Source: Daphnia carinata | Taxonomy: Eukaryota > Arthropoda > Branchiopoda > Diplostraca > Daphniidae | Assembly (NCBI RefSeq): GCF_022539665.2 | Contig: NC_081339.1 | Coordinates: 1,550,001-1,614,000 of the forward strand | Direction of reading: 5' to 3' | DNA: 64,000 bases | Shown here: positions 1-28,739 of the stretch, piece after piece | Position numbering within the stretch: position 1 is the first letter of the stretch | Layout of the letters: each line of letters begins with the position of its first letter | Program-made: the position numbers and the translations under genes | The notes under the pieces: model-generated | The model's input: the letters and a program-made list of their open reading frames with translations, nothing else | What the model was told of the DNA's origin: nothing | Database searches by the model: none

Positions 1-715
1 CACTTCTTAGGCGGTGACGGTTCGCCACTCTCGGGAGGCTAGAGAGGTAAGCGATCCGACAGCGGCGGGTTCAGTTCAGTTAGTAGTCGACTCTTGTTCC
101 GTTCACACAAGCTCTCGTCTCACTTGGCTGTTTTTGCCCACTTTCAAAACTTTCGCCCTAGTAAAACCAAAACCAAAACCAAAACAACAACAACAACAAC
201 AAAAAATTGAACTTGAGTTTGGAAAGAAAGATTTGAATAAGATTTGTCAAAGTTAACATTTTTAGACTTAGTGCAGTGAAGCGGAAAGGATCAGTGAGCG
301 AACTTCGCCAGTGGTAGCCTTTTGATTTTTGAACTCTAATAATCAAGCCAAATTTTTCATTGGACTCGAAACGACTTACCATCTGCCGGCCGAGAAGTCG
401 AAAGCGAAATGGTAGCACGTGCAAATCACCAATCATGAACTTGATATCCTTAAAAACCGTACGACGCTGAACGTAAGATGCGATATGCCTATTAGTTTTC
501 GACTAGAGTGACTGCTTTAGAATCGAAAACACCCCACGCCTCGATTTGCGTCCATCAAAGCATTCGACTTGAACTTGAATTGAACAACGGTAGTATTTGC
601 GGACCGGAAGGTGGACACATCCGTTAGGCGTTGTTCTGTGACATTTGCTAAAGCAGCGCCGAAATATCGGATCGGCAAATCGGCGGAGCTGCAAAAAAAA
701 AAAAAAAAAAAAAAA
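1..715 (+). promoter_or_regulatory. Netrin 5' leader and probable proximal promoter
   Basis: This stretch precedes the netrin start codon and has no recognisable coding exon. A TCAGTT motif at 71-76, repeated just after it, resembles an arthropod initiator, but I see no convincing TATA box or downstream element, so the transcription start is not fixed. A CAAAAC-rich and CAA-repeat tract lies at about 163-205. The last 23 bases before the ATG are an uninterrupted A-run (693-715). An open frame from 611 runs in frame into the netrin CDS through the A-run as polylysine, but the ATG at 716 is followed directly by a hydrophobic signal sequence and is the better start. A 5' UTR intron cannot be excluded. 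Confidence 0.5.
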
Positions 716-16969
<16,254 letters not shown>

Positions 16970-18013
16970 ACACTATTGTAAGTTAGTAATTACTACCAAT
17001 TGGCTGACCAATTATTATTATTTTTTCATTTCCCAAGAGTTCTTGTGAAGTTTTCCTTTGTTCCATTAACACATACATGACTATAGATCCGTGTATAAGT
17101 TTTAACGATTATCTGTATTCCTTCTGCTATTTGTAATGTTCGTTTAGCTCACCAAACAAAAAGCTTACTCAGTCAAGACGTTATTGAAACGCATCGGCAA
17201 AATTAATAAAATCTTGGCCAATGAAGTTAAGGGACTAGAATTTTCATACAGCGCTGTACGAAGCCAATCCTGTTTCTATAACGATACCCTCGCCCCAACG
17301 CTGAATGCGATAGCCAGATTAGTAACTTTGCCCTGGTATGGGTTGGGATGGCACTTCGCGAGACTTCTTTGCATGAACATAATTTTTTTGGTGTTTGTAG
17401 CAAGTTCCTACTTTCAATATTGTACTTGTACTTTGTGGTGGTGCAAAAGTTTTGAAAAAAAAAAAAAATTGTCCGCTTTGAATTCTGCTGAAGCCATTTC
17501 GTTTTTTCCGCACATTTTTACAAGTTCGATAGGCGTTTTAATCACTCTTTTCAACAGCCCAAACTTGTCCTGTACATTAAGTTTCACTTCATTGCAGCAA
17601 CATGCTCTATTTTAAATGTTCGATGTACATTATTTTCTTCTACATGCTATGCATTACAAAAATCAGTGTTTCAACTAACTTCCACTGTAGTATTCGTAAT
17701 GGTATTTCCGAGTGGCCAATTCCCAACATTTGTCTTGATTTATGTTTGTGATAATTGTAGTGTACTATTTTGTGTCAATACAAGTACGTCACTTAAACGT
17801 AATACTGTGCCGCATTTGTAAAAACACCAACAAACGATGGGGATCTTCGTGAAGAAAAAAAAAAGAAGCAAATAGGCGAAAGGGAAAAAAAAATAAGCTG
17901 TAGCTAACGTTTATTATGAACCAATTCAGTTGAACGTTCTTAGTCACGGAGAGACTTTTCTACAAAGTCCTTTCCGAAATGTAAAAGGAAAGAGTCGTGG
18001 TTTCTTCGGAATT
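16970..18013 (+). other. Netrin 3' UTR and convergent intergenic spacer
   Basis: Between the netrin stop codon (TGA at 16967-16969) and the stop of the oppositely oriented RRM gene lie 1044 bp. A + strand AATAAA at 17205-17210 could end the netrin mRNA, though a longer 3' UTR is possible. A minus-strand AATAAA (TTTATT on +) at 17910-17915 lies about 100 nt past the RRM gene stop and is a good candidate for its polyadenylation signal. No coding exon is recognised; the open frame at 17184-17615 has no family resemblance. Confidence 0.6.
17910..17915 (-). terminator. Polyadenylation signal of the hnRNP M-like gene
   Basis: TTTATT on the + strand (AATAAA in sense), 99 nt downstream of the RRM gene stop codon. 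It is the nearest canonical hexamer in that orientation. Confidence 0.5.
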
Positions 18014-21000
18014 TCAATAAAAATTAACTTCGATAGCGTATCCTTCCATATTCGTTCGATTTAACATGGCTGGTGAGAAATGAAAAATAGTAATAATCAA
18101 ACGCTATGTCTTTTATAAACAAACAATGTCAAACATGATTTTTCACTAACCGCAAGCCCGTTGTGCATCTCGCTCCGAACTGAATCTCACCAAACCAGTA
18201 CCTTTCGCACGAATGTCGGCAAAAAGTACATCTCCAACCTAAAACGTACACACAACCAACAGTAAGTACAATGTGCATGCATCAAGTAACTGATTTTTAA
18301 ATTATTCAAGGGTAAAATCCCTCCCCCCACCTATAAAAATATTGCAAGACCTAAAGTTGATCTAGTTTTGGCGGCCAAAGTTGAATTTTGGCACAAAATT
18401 ACAATTTGATTTAAGTTCAAACTCAAATGATTTATGTTTAATTAGACTTAGTAGAACAAATCAGGTGAAAATATTTTTTTCCTGTCACGCAACAAAACAG
18501 CTTAGACTAGTTTACTCTGGAAATGGCATCGTAGCTAAGAAGTTCTGATGACGTTAAACGTTTACTTAAGTATAAATTCACGAAGCGGACTCACCTCACA
18601 GAACTTGTCTCGTAAATCCTGCCATGTGCAGTTAGGTGGCAACTGTTAGGTTCAAGAATGGATAAATTAACTTGATTTGTAAAAAAACAAACAATGGGTA
18701 CATGTAACAATAGCGATGATAATAAAATAAGTTTTAAAATCAGAATAAATTGCATACGTTTGTTATTATGATGGTATCAGAGGATCTTGATGAACTATCA
18801 GAAGGGCCGAGCGGTACGGCCGATGAAACTGATGAACCCATGCTGGGCATCCGCGTTCCAGAACCATATCCAGCAGAAGTTGAAAGATAATCATGCGTTT
18901 CACGTAGCAACTGGTTTGTTCCGTTATTTGTATAAAGATCTCTGCGCTCGTAATCAAGGACAGAAGTTTCATATATATCCTTCGTTGCTACACTTTCTGT
19001 CCGGTATCCATACGGAGCTGGATTGTATCCTTCAGCGATTCTATTCAACGGCATGGATCCAGAGATTGTTCTGACATTGTAACCCGATTCCAAGTTATTT
19101 ATCCGATAATCGGCTATTGGTGGATCATGTATAGGACGACTGGACCGAATGCTGTGCAATCCCGCGATTGATTGTTCTGCTTGACTTCCCATAGCTGGGA
19201 TACCACTCGCGTGACCCAAATTGGTAGTCGATGAAGGAACAAAATCAGCAGAAGTAGTGGCTATTCGATTGCTAAAGCTGCCAAATTCCATGGTAGAACT
19301 ATGACGGTAAACATCAATAGGACGGTCTTGTAAGCCCCCTCCTGGAAAAAGAATTTTCATGAGAATAGAAATCCAAAAAAAAAACTCCAACCCCCAGTCC
19401 CCAAAAATATTTTTATAATAAAACAGAAAAAACATTAATAAAAAAATAATTGAATGGAACAAACAACATAAAAAAAAATTAGAAAATATTGGTATTTACG
19501 TGGAACGTCATGCAGAGGATCTCCTCTACTTCCAAGTCCCATTCCAATTGAGCGAAGCCCTTCCGGCAAGGCGCACCGAGATGACCTTGTTTCAGTACGA
19601 TCTGCATCACGATCCATCCGTACGGTCATTCGTCTGTCGAAAAGCATTTGGTTGTTGAACATGGATATTGCCTAACGATGATAATAGAAATAAAACTTGA
19701 TGATGAAACTAGTTAAATTTAAAAACAAAGTAAAATAAATTTAAAAAAATATATAATGTAACATGTAAAAAAAAAAGTACATATATATATAAAATCAATA
19801 AACAAATAAAAAAAAACTCTAAAATAAAAATATTCCTCCGCAGGATTACAGGTTATCTGTAATTCAGAGATTCGATCATGATTTTATTATACCTGTACAG
19901 CCTCAACGGGATGGCTCATTTTCAAAACACCAAATCCACGAGACCTGCCATCTCGATCTTTCACCACCTCAGCGACGACAACTTTCCCGGCCAAACGGAA
20001 CACTTCACGAAGCTTCGAATCGTCCACCTTATAATCCAACTGTAGGAATGGGAGATACGCAACGCCATGAAGCCCATAAACAAAACGAATGATTTGCATA
20101 AAGAAAAAGTATTTCTTAAGCTTCTAGATCAGACAAATCAGCGCCAGACGTCTTAAGCTGCCGTGACCAATCGCCCCATCATATGACTGCTCACGACAGC
20201 CGCCGAATTTGATCCAACAACACAAAAATTTGAAGCACCTCAACAACTTAGATAACATGTATCCAAATGAAGCAACTGATCAATCAGATGACGAAGAGTG
20301 TCATCTTCCCTCGACAAAATCACCTTACCAGCTGCATCTAGACCTTACAACAACAATCTGCTTCCTTTAGAATGAAACTTACATTAGCAACAAAAATGCG
20401 ATTGAAGAGGGGACCAGAAATCCCAAGGGAATCGAGAAACTGAGGACTCAATCCGTACGTGTTACTCCAACGAGTCGACGAAGGGGACGCTAATGTTCCA
20501 ATATTGCTTCCTCGACCACTCCTCATTCCGTCGTAGCTAACATCAGCAACATAATCACGACCAGACGAGTAAGACCGCGGAATATGTCTTTCACTTTCTT
20601 GACGACTGCTTATGGATGCGTTTGCACCCCTTAAGTGTCCATATCCATCACCTTCGGTGTCAATATCCTGGTTTCAGCATCCAGGGAAAAAAAGAAGAAA
20701 ACATAGAAAAAAAACAAACAAACAAAAAAAAAACATATTTCACACACTAGCCCTAGTCACGTTTTCAATGTCTTTGTAAGACAAAATTGACTGAATGGGC
20801 AAAGTGTATGGAATCCTCACTTCTTTGACGATAAGACGACGACCTTTTAGCTCATATCGGTTCATTTTATCCAGGGCAATACGAGCATGCTCAATTTTCT
20901 CAAATTCGACAATTCCGCATCCTCTGGGCTTACCATGTTCATCTTCAAACAGCTCCACAAACGATACTTCACCAACTATATAACAATCAATATCCTCAAC

Positions 21001-21660
21001 ATCCTGATCCGCTAAATAACACAAGCTGTACATAAACTGAAAATCAGCATAAAAATAAACCTTCGTTTCGAAAAAGATCCTTGAGGTCCTGCCATCTGTA
21101 TTCATAAGGGATATTTGAAATGTGAACACGGCACTCAGGACGGCTTCTTGGTCTGTAGATACTTCCTTTAAATGCAGACCGATCACCACCTCTTGATCTT
21201 TCTCCTCTTCTATGATGCTCCCTAACAGATTGACGATCCCTGCTTTTTTCCTGTTCTCTGTCTTGAGATTTCTTTTTTCCACTCGATTTTTCTATTTGTG
21301 TTGGCCGATCAGAAGAAGCTTCATTTTTTTTCGGTGCTGATGTCATGTCTTCCCCTGCTTTAGGCACACCACACGATCTGGTCAATTAGACCAGGTATTA
21401 GAAAATCATTGAAACCAAATACACACAATTACATGGGTACTGATATACAAAATATACTGTAAAATTTAAATAGAAACTACAGTTATCAGGCTAGAAATTT
21501 AGTAGTAGGAAGAGTAAAGAGAAAATAAAAAAATAGGTTGTTGGTAATGTAAGAGAAACCATGTTGATTATCATTACACAGCATGGTATTCATAACTATA
21601 GATAAGATCTGAAATCAGTGAGAACCTCTCGTTTTCCTTGGAGTTAGCCGTACTATCCAT
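18014..21660 (-). CDS. rump: hnRNP M / MYEF2 / Rumpelstiltskin-like protein with three RRMs (10 exons)
   Basis: Coding exons in transcript order: 21660-21626, 21377-21061, 20975-20821, 20667-20383, 20039-19893, 19671-19500, 19341-18758, 18642-18595, 18238-18151, 18069-18014. All are GT-AG with consistent phase, giving 1887 nt and 628 residues. The N-terminus is Arg/Ser/Lys/Glu-rich (12-90). RRM1 (about 95-168) carries the family signature VHISNIPYEYRWQDLKDLF and RGCGIVEF. RRM2 (about 259-330) has GLSPQFLDSLGISGPLFNRI upstream, then LREVFRLAGKVV and SRGFG. A Gly/Met/Ser-rich linker includes GIGMGLG-like sequence (exon 6) and a long exon 7. RRM3 (about 559-628) ends two residues after EVNFY-type beta-4 sequence. 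hnRNP M proteins are nuclear splicing regulators; fly Rumpelstiltskin also binds localised mRNAs. RRM3 is shorter than usual in the beta2-beta3 loop. I assign the orthology group, not a proven one-to-one ortholog. Confidence 0.93.
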
Positions 21661-23559
21661 TCCAGAAACTGTTATGAAATAAAAGCTATAACTTCAGTTC
21701 TCCGGTTTAGTTCACTTTTCAAGTTGGAATTACTTCGTTGTTTCGTCTGCTTGTCTTTGTCACTTCTAAGCAGTCACCAATTTTAAAGGACAACGGCCGG
21801 CCAACTACCTTTTTTTTTCCCTATTTTTTTTTTTTTTTTTTTTGCAACAGCCCAACAGAGGAAAAGAGGGACGTGGAAACTGTAAAATAGTTGCTACGGT
21901 GAGAGCGTCCCCGGTTTTGATACGTGGCAATCTAAGAAAGGTCACGTGACTCTGCTTGACCTATTAGAGCCACTGTGACTGCTTTGCCTTTTGAAAGGCA
22001 ATTTCACTGGTAGGTCAACCGGGCGTCTTTTTGTTTTTAACAGGTGCCAAATAAAGCGCCATTCTGAAAGCTGATTATGAACCGAAAAGAGTTTTACTGA
22101 AAACTAGGTCCAGCCTGTAGACTACCGCTGGAAAATTCCCCACACCGATCGTCCCCAGTCGTCCTTTTTGCGGAGAAGGCGTGTGATGTCCCCGATCTCG
22201 TGTTGAAAAGCGCCGAGCAAATAACACTGGTACATGTATATGGAAGCTGATGACTGACGAGAAAGTAATATTTAGGGCTCTACCCGAGTTGGTTGAATTT
22301 GGTGGAAAAGAAGAATTACCAGGGACCCGATTTACCACGCCAATAACAATCCTCTTTTTTGGGGCAAAATAAACCTACGAGATGGCACTAGTTGAGTGCA
22401 CCTCATACGGTTTAAAGAATTCACTACCTTACTCGCTCGAATGGTTTTGCTACTCATGAAATTGTCCTCAGAGACGAGTTAATTACCCGAAATTGAACTT
22501 GCTATGAAAAACAAAGTTCACAGAGAAACAGGTAACGTTTCAGTAGTAGCCGAATATTATGGTTCATATTTGCTCGATCGAATTTTGGAAAAGCATCAAA
22601 CTCCACTTCGAGGAGACGACTAGGGTAAATACATTTAGGCGAATAGCGTAAAAAATAATGCCATTTTCTCATTAACCTAAAAAATTTGAGCCCACCAGTT
22701 GTTGTCGGTCGATTGGTTTAGTTAGTGGACGGTGAAAAAAAATTTTGATGCGTTAACTAAATGGTCCCACAAAAAGAAATTTAAAAAAGATAATTTGAAT
22801 ACGTACTTATGTGTGGGTGTTTGAGCAAAAGTTGTTATCAGTGAGGAATAGCACCGTTTCGATTAAAGGAAATCGAAAGGATTTGAATAGGATTCTGCTC
22901 CGTGTCAACTGAGTATTTATTTGGGCCTCTCGATAGGTCTTTCTGTTTTAAGAATTAGATCCATAATACAATGGTTCTCCTGTTTCTGTCCCGCGACCTA
23001 CCCAGGTTTCAGCCGACTCTATGAAACCCTAATCCAGTATCAACTATTCGGGCGAAAACCTGCTTTACTCCGCTTTAATATTTTACGAATTGGACCATGC
23101 AAAAATTGATCTTCTTGATTCTAATCCACAGTATTAGTTCCTGGCCTCTTTGAGATTCAATTTTTGGAAACAATAGAAATAACCGCTGACGTTTCATCCG
23201 GTGTTTTAGGTCTGAAAATTACCCGGATTTGTTTTGGTGCGTTTGTACGTTAGATACCTAAACTTAACCCGCAGAGCTAACTTTGCCCCAATTGCGTTAA
23301 CCGATAATCCGACGAACACTTTTGCTTGGGAAATATTGGAAAGTAAGGGGAGGGTTACGTAGCGCCATAACATGTGAAATACCGTACCATACCAGCGTGC
23401 TAGCTGAGGCTAGGCTGGGAATAACCTAATTTTCGGTGGAAGGTCCCTCTTTGTAAAATTGGTCATTTAAGTCGCCGTTTTTCAACATGACAATTAGTAA
23501 ACCTGGGTTCCCCAACAAAACCGGCCCAATATATAGCTCGGAAAATAGTCTATCTAAAC
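21661..23559. other. 5' flank of the RRM gene and unassigned intergenic DNA
   Basis: The interval begins with the presumed 5' UTR/promoter of the minus-strand RRM gene (about 21661-21900, with a T-run ending at 21843). It continues as non-repetitive AT-rich DNA. Open frames at 22075-22338 and 22921-23109 have no recognisable domain and no exon-like flanks. I see no RNA gene. Confidence 0.5.
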
Positions 23560-24032
23560 CATGGCCTACTATAATAACGGCCTATCAGCGCGCAATACCT
23601 CCAGCGCCTAAAACTTAAATTACCAGAGGGGTATAATACCCCAAATCGAATTCCACTTGCCGCAGCTACATTCCACCCATTCCGATTTCCTTGGCTTCTG
23701 CCACTGATTGGCAAAGGGGGCGATATACTTCCAACTAGATACCAAAGCCAGCATGAATAGAACGGTCTAGTGGACAAGACTTTCTATTGATATGCGGGAG
23801 GCCCGAGTTCGAAACTATTCTCAGGTATTTTTTTTTTCCTTTCCTACCGTAAGCTGGCCACGCGCGGCGCTAGGTTCCACTTTCCACTGTTTTTTCCACA
23901 CATTTCAATTCTGCATTAGTTACCAAACAGTGGAAAGTGGAGCTCGGTTTGGGGTATTACGCCCCTCTGGCAATGCAGTTTTAGGCGCTGGAGGTATTGC
24001 GCGCTGACAGGCCGTTATTATAGTAGGCCATG
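23560..24032. mobile_element. 473-bp inverted-repeat element with 8-bp target duplication
   Basis: Terminal inverted repeats of about 90 bp start CATGGCCTACTATAATAACG at 23560 and end with the complement at 24032, differing by a few bases. The element is flanked by identical ATCTAAAC octamers (23552-23559 and 24033-24040), indicating integration with an 8-bp duplication as in the hAT, P or Merlin superfamilies. There is no transposase, so it is non-autonomous. Inside are a tRNA-like Pol III cassette (23764-23835) and a smaller inner inverted repeat (about 23878-23891 against 23927-23940). Confidence 0.85.
23764..23835 (+). repeat. tRNA-derived (SINE-like) Pol III unit inside an inverted-repeat element
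   Basis: The sequence has an A-box-like block (GGTCTAGTGGACAAGAC, about 23764-23780), a B-box-like block (GAGTTCGAAAC, about 23805-23815), and then a run of T residues at about 23828-23836 that could terminate Pol III. Spacing and the GGTCTAGTGG block recall Glu/Asp-type tRNAs, but the acceptor stem and anticodon stem do not fold as in a functional tRNA. It is best read as a tRNA-derived SINE head or tRNA pseudogene captured by, or co-opted in, the surrounding element. Confidence 0.55.
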
Positions 24033-24068
24033 ATCTAAACGATCAAAAATCAGGCTGGTCGCGAGGCA

Positions 24069-25390
24069 ATATGTACTACTTAGTACATAATCGCGCCTGC
24101 AGTTTTCTTTATGGGGAAAGTGTATGTTTTCACCCCTAGGGCTTTGATTTGGTTGCTTTAATGGCTAAACCGTTAAAGTTAAACCAGTTAAACAAAAATG
24201 CGTGTAGCGCATGTCTTAATTTTTTCACAGCGAATATTATGAATTAGGTTTATATAAATTTATATTTATAATATTATGATAATGTACATAAATGTTACAA
24301 TATAATAAATACACATATATACAGTATATTACAATTATATATATATATTTATACATACGTACAATTATATTTATATATTTATACATACATACAATTACAA
24401 TATATATATTACTATTATATATATGTACAATAGTTATGGTAATTGAAATAAACGAATATAAGAGAAACAATTTTTTTATTACTTGTCAGCAAAATTAATT
24501 ATGATATTCGCTGATTTAATATATAAATAATATAAATATAATATAAATCGATAGCCCTTGGTAAGGGCTATCCATTTTTAGATAATTGTAATCAATATTT
24601 TCAAATCGAAAAAATCTTAAACGCAAAATGCGTTTTTGTTGTTTTTCGATCTAAGGTTCTAATGGACGCAACCGATAAAACAAAAAAATTGATGTTACAC
24701 TTGAACTTTTTCGTTTTCCGAAAATTTAACATAAGTAGATAGCTCTTGATAAGAGCTATCGATTGATGCAAAATTTGTCAATTTTAACTGTTTATTTTCT
24801 TCATAAATAATTATTAAAGGATTTCATGATTTTAGAAAGGGGAGGGGGTGTGTAAAAAAGACGAAACTTTGCATTGATTGTTTGATGCTTAATCTTCGTC
24901 GAAACAGGAAACCATTATAATATTTTTGTTCCTGGTGATTGAGGAACAAGTTGTTCTAAACGTTTACTTTTAAGATGCTATATTTAACCCCAAAAATTAC
25001 GTTTGAAAAAGTGGTTTTTGATAAACCATTATGGCGGCCATTTTTTTACCGCGCCAAGTTCAAATTTTAAAAAGTGTATATAAGTGTAAAAAATTTTAAT
25101 TATACATATTTACATTTTGTTTGTGTCTAGAAAATTTCAGCATTCCGTCTTATATTAAAAATTAACTAGATAATTTAAATAAATTTATTTCATGGGTTCT
25201 CATTTAATTTACAATTTTAGGTGTCTTTTTTCACACCGCATGGAAAACCACGTTTTATCGCGACTTCCGCGTGGAAAAGCTCCAAGCAGACAATATTAAA
25301 AAAAAACAATTGACTAACGCCCTGCGCGTTTATCATTTACCCCATAAGAAAAAGTGCATCTGCAACTATGTACTACTTAGTACATATGTA
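24069..25390. mobile_element. Possible 1.3-kb AT-rich element with palindromic ends
   Basis: A block of about 60 bp at 24069-24130, beginning TATGTACTACTTAGTACATA, recurs in inverted orientation at about 25332-25390, including the inner TATGGGG(A/T)AA block, at roughly 75-80% identity by eye. The outermost 20 bases are themselves almost palindromic. The interior is AT-rich with ATAC/ATAT microsatellite (about 24250-24430) and no long coding frame. A TA target duplication is possible but cannot be separated from the palindrome. Confidence 0.5.
24547..24765. repeat. Nested ~219-bp MITE-like unit bounded by two hairpins
   Basis: Two near-identical hairpins, ATAGCCCTTGGTAAGGGCTAT (about 24551-24571) and ATAGCTCTTGATAAGAGCTAT (about 24739-24759), bound the segment. 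The left is preceded and the right followed by ATCGAT-type sequence. The arms differ by compensatory changes (CCC/GGG against CTC/GAG) that preserve pairing. It lies inside the element at 24069-25390 and shares its palindromic-terminus design. Confidence 0.45.
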
Positions 25391-26769
25391 GTGAGACCAT
25401 GTTGTCAAAAATCGGCTATTGCTGGCGACCATCAGCGGGTAAACGGGGTCAGATCAAACCGTGACTGTACGCTAAAGTTATTTGGTTGGTTCTCATTCCA
25501 GGAAACAAAAACGAAAACATAGAATGGAGTAAAACATTTTTTTGTAGTATTGAAGTTATCATGAATTGTTAACTGTTTCCTAATCTTTATTTTTAAAGCT
25601 CAGAGGGCACCTTAGCCGTGGGGGAGAAGGGCAGCCGGGCATTTGACCCACCCATAAAGTTTTTGCCCCACCCGGGATTTTGGTTTCGCACCACATAATA
25701 ATAATTTCCACTTTTCTGAAACAATCCATACTGCGAGATTTTTTAATAAAATAAAAAAGTTGTCACGGGTCTGTAATTGATTAATTGATCTGGTCGAATC
25801 CAGATGTCCTTTAATAAAATACAAAGTAATTACTCCATTTAAAGAATAGACTTCTTTTTTTTTGCCGCACCCGGACATAAGAGAACTCTGTGCCTTTGGT
25901 GGACGCAGCACCAAGCAATAAGGCTTGATGCATGACGTGCAATATCCAGAATAGTAGATCCTATATCCAAAATGGTAGGGTACTATTTAAGTCATTTTTC
26001 GATGTAATCGGAGAAAATGTTCAGTCATTCCTTTGTCTTCGACTGGCCCCCTACCAAAATTGATATAATTTGATTCCTAGCAACGTTCTTTAAGAGCTGT
26101 TGAATTCTTCATTAAAAATCCATCCATTCCAATTAAAAATATGCATCTTACTCACGATATCGTTTCCCAATGTTTGCGTTATCTACCATGGCGATTATTC
26201 AGAATAGCACACAAAATTTTACAAATTATACACTTTGTAAAGAATTTATCAATAATGGTTCAATGGTAAGATGCATTAAGTCGTAGGGCCATGCTTACAT
26301 GTCAATAGGCAGCAAATAAAATTTTTCTTATTATGGCCTATCGATTGCTTTAAAACTTTAAGATTTAGATCATAGTTCAAAATTATAAATGATAACAATT
26401 TCGTAATTTTATCAGGCAGGGGGAGAGCGGGCAGACGAACTTAGCCAATACACACTGAATGTGTAGCTCATCATTTGTCTGCTTTGCTCCAAATTAAATT
26501 TTGCTATAGTTTTCTCGACCTCTCATCCCGAAAAACATGAAGGTACAACAGAAAAACGTTCGTAAACACATTTTTGCTTCGTAAATTTGAAAATGCAAAT
26601 TGACCAATGGTTACAAAGAACAATGCCGGCCCTTTTCTTAATGTGCCATTTCGACCTCCTACTTAGTATGCTACAAATCTATATTAAACTTACCACACGT
26701 AATATTTTAAAAATTGCTAGCGCGATACTGGAAGACAATAACCTATTGAATGTTTATCCAACACAGGAA
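25391..26769. other. Unassigned intergenic DNA
   Basis: No gene, RNA or clear element is recognised. Open frames at 25612-25914 (minus) and 26587-26790 (plus) lack domain signatures, although the end of the latter runs beside a Gypsy RNase H scrap at 26770-26890. Confidence 0.4.
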
Positions 26770-26890
26770 AACGCGAGTACAGTCTCATGAAAACGTTGAT
26801 GTCGGCTCTGGTGTTGGCACATTTTGATGACGCCTTGCGGGTCAAGATCACGGCTGATGTGAGTTTACCGGACACGGAAGCTTTTTGAAT
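26770..26890 (+). pseudogene. Gypsy RNase H fragment
   Basis: One + strand frame reads LMKTLMSALVLAHFDDALR followed by a VKITAD-like block. This matches the start of Gypsy RNase H, where a 'vLahFd...l.v..DAS' motif carries the first catalytic Asp. It is followed by stops and no further polymerase sequence, so it is a short relic. It is independent of the minus-strand Gypsy relic beginning about 1.9 kb further on, because the strand is opposite. Confidence 0.5.
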
Positions 26891-27154
26891 GTCGTAAGTC
26901 GAGGGCGAAGGGCATAGACAAGTTCTTTTATAGGTAGAAGGCACATGGAGCCCAAGTGTAAGTATGTACAGTAACCGCCCTTAGTGTCCGAACACCTACC
27001 GCTTTCAGAGCTTTAACACGGGTTCTTACGGCGGCGGGTGTCGTACACGGGCGGATAAAGGGGTAAAATAATTGGCGCATGTTAATACAAATTTTATACA
27101 TTATTTATCTAAGAATAGGGTTCTATTGTACTATTGTTTTTAAATTTTTTTATC

Positions 27155-27360
27155 ACCAATGGTTGTTGAGTAGAATGCTAGTGAACAAGCATCCGAACAC
27201 CGCGTTCAGCAATATGGTAGCTTATGGAATAACCATACTATTTAAAAAATTAATTACTAATGCAAGGAATTTTTTTAAAACTTGGTTTCCAAACTATTCG
27301 ATGGAACACTGTTTAAATATTTCCCCCTCATAAGTAATTTCAATTAAATCAGCGTATTTT
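27155..27360 (+). repeat. Dispersed repeat, copy 1 (second copy at 41680-41880)
   Basis: About 200 bp from CACCAATGGTTGTTGAG to TTTCAATTAAATCAGCGTA matches the reverse complement of 41680-41880 at roughly 70-75% by eye. The block GCGTTC(A/G)GCAATAT is best conserved. Both copies begin next to a T-run. The family (SINE, MITE or LTR fragment) is not recognised. Confidence 0.55.
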
Positions 27361-28739
27361 TGATATTTTTTCGTTAGTATACCACTTCCCCTAAGACTTA
27401 ACTTAGTAATTGGTTTTAGCACAGAAAGAATTGCGTTAAAAACAAATTTACTACTATCTTTCATATCACTCCCATCTAGCAATTTAACTTTGAACAATAA
27501 AATAAAATAAAATTTACAGCTGGTTCCTATAATGGATGTTTGCCAGAATAATACCTAGCTATTCAAAGTCAAATTTCCAATACTATAACAGATGCACTGG
27601 GTTTAAGAAGCGTCCCCTAGGTTTGGCATGGCCAATAAGTTGTGGATCGCTGGGTCGGATCTTAGGACCTTCAAATGGTTGACACCATACGTAAACGTCT
27701 ATGCTTATCCAAGTACATGATCGACGCCTTACCTCTTTCAACAGAGAATGTTCTAATTGCTTGAAGGAAGTCCCGTGTGTGCAGGTTCTGTAATTTCCAA
27801 ATGGACGGCCGTAGGTACTGCGCAGGTTTATAGGCGATAGTATATCGTTGAGTGGCATAGTTTTGGTCCGCAATGATAGTTTTAACACTACCCTTGTTTT
27901 TTCGAAGTGGGATAATCTCTTCGTGATTTGAAATAAACCAACTATTCTATCGTTGCTATCTGCTCGGCCGCGACAATTTTTATTTTACTACAGAAGGAAT
28001 TTTTCAATTAATCCCTAATAATAGCGCTAGAATAACGTTTGCCTAGCTTCATAGCATATTATAATCATTTTCTAGTGTAAATTCATGTTTTCCGCGTTTT
28101 CAGATAAGCTTTTTTTTAGAGTTACTTCTCTGTGTAGAGATATCCATCGCAAATTCCTTAATGTGATGGGTCTGGCTGGCGTAATCAATCTCTGATCGCA
28201 TTAGCAACGATGGAACAAGGCCTATCGCATTGTCCATATGGTTAGTTTCAGTTCAATATTACCCACCTCTCTGGGGGTACCCCCTACCGCGATGACGACC
28301 TTGTCCATGCTTAGAAAGAGGTGGACAAGTTTCGGTTTTCGCAGACGGAGCAGTTCTCCATCCAATACATGAAATTTAGCTGCTTCGCAGGTGTGATACA
28401 CCGAATATGAATTCGGTGTTCATCGAATACTTTTTCGTTTAAATTCTTTTCCTACCGACCATAGTTAACCACGCCTTCAATTCCTTCCAGGAATCTTCCC
28501 ATGCGAGAGTCACCAGGTAGTATTTGAAGGCGCCACTGATAGCATCTTCACTATAGCGGGAATCTGACCGAAGGGAGAGCTAATAGTACAGTTCTGCCAT
28601 TCAGTTTACAGGATTACTTCTTCGAGGCGGCAGTTGGTCAGCTTTTCCATCGTGGTCCGTGAAATCCCAATTAAATTATTATTATAGGACAAAAAAAAAA
28701 AAAAACACTTGAAAGTTTTCTTGGCTATTGGAGAGGCGG

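Noticed and set aside
611-715. N-terminal extension of netrin from an upstream in-frame ATG
   Set aside because: It passes through polylysine encoded by the A-run and would bury the signal peptide that starts at 716.
24237-24498. Tyr/Ile-rich open frames on both strands
   Set aside because: They are translations of ATAC/ATAT microsatellite sequence.
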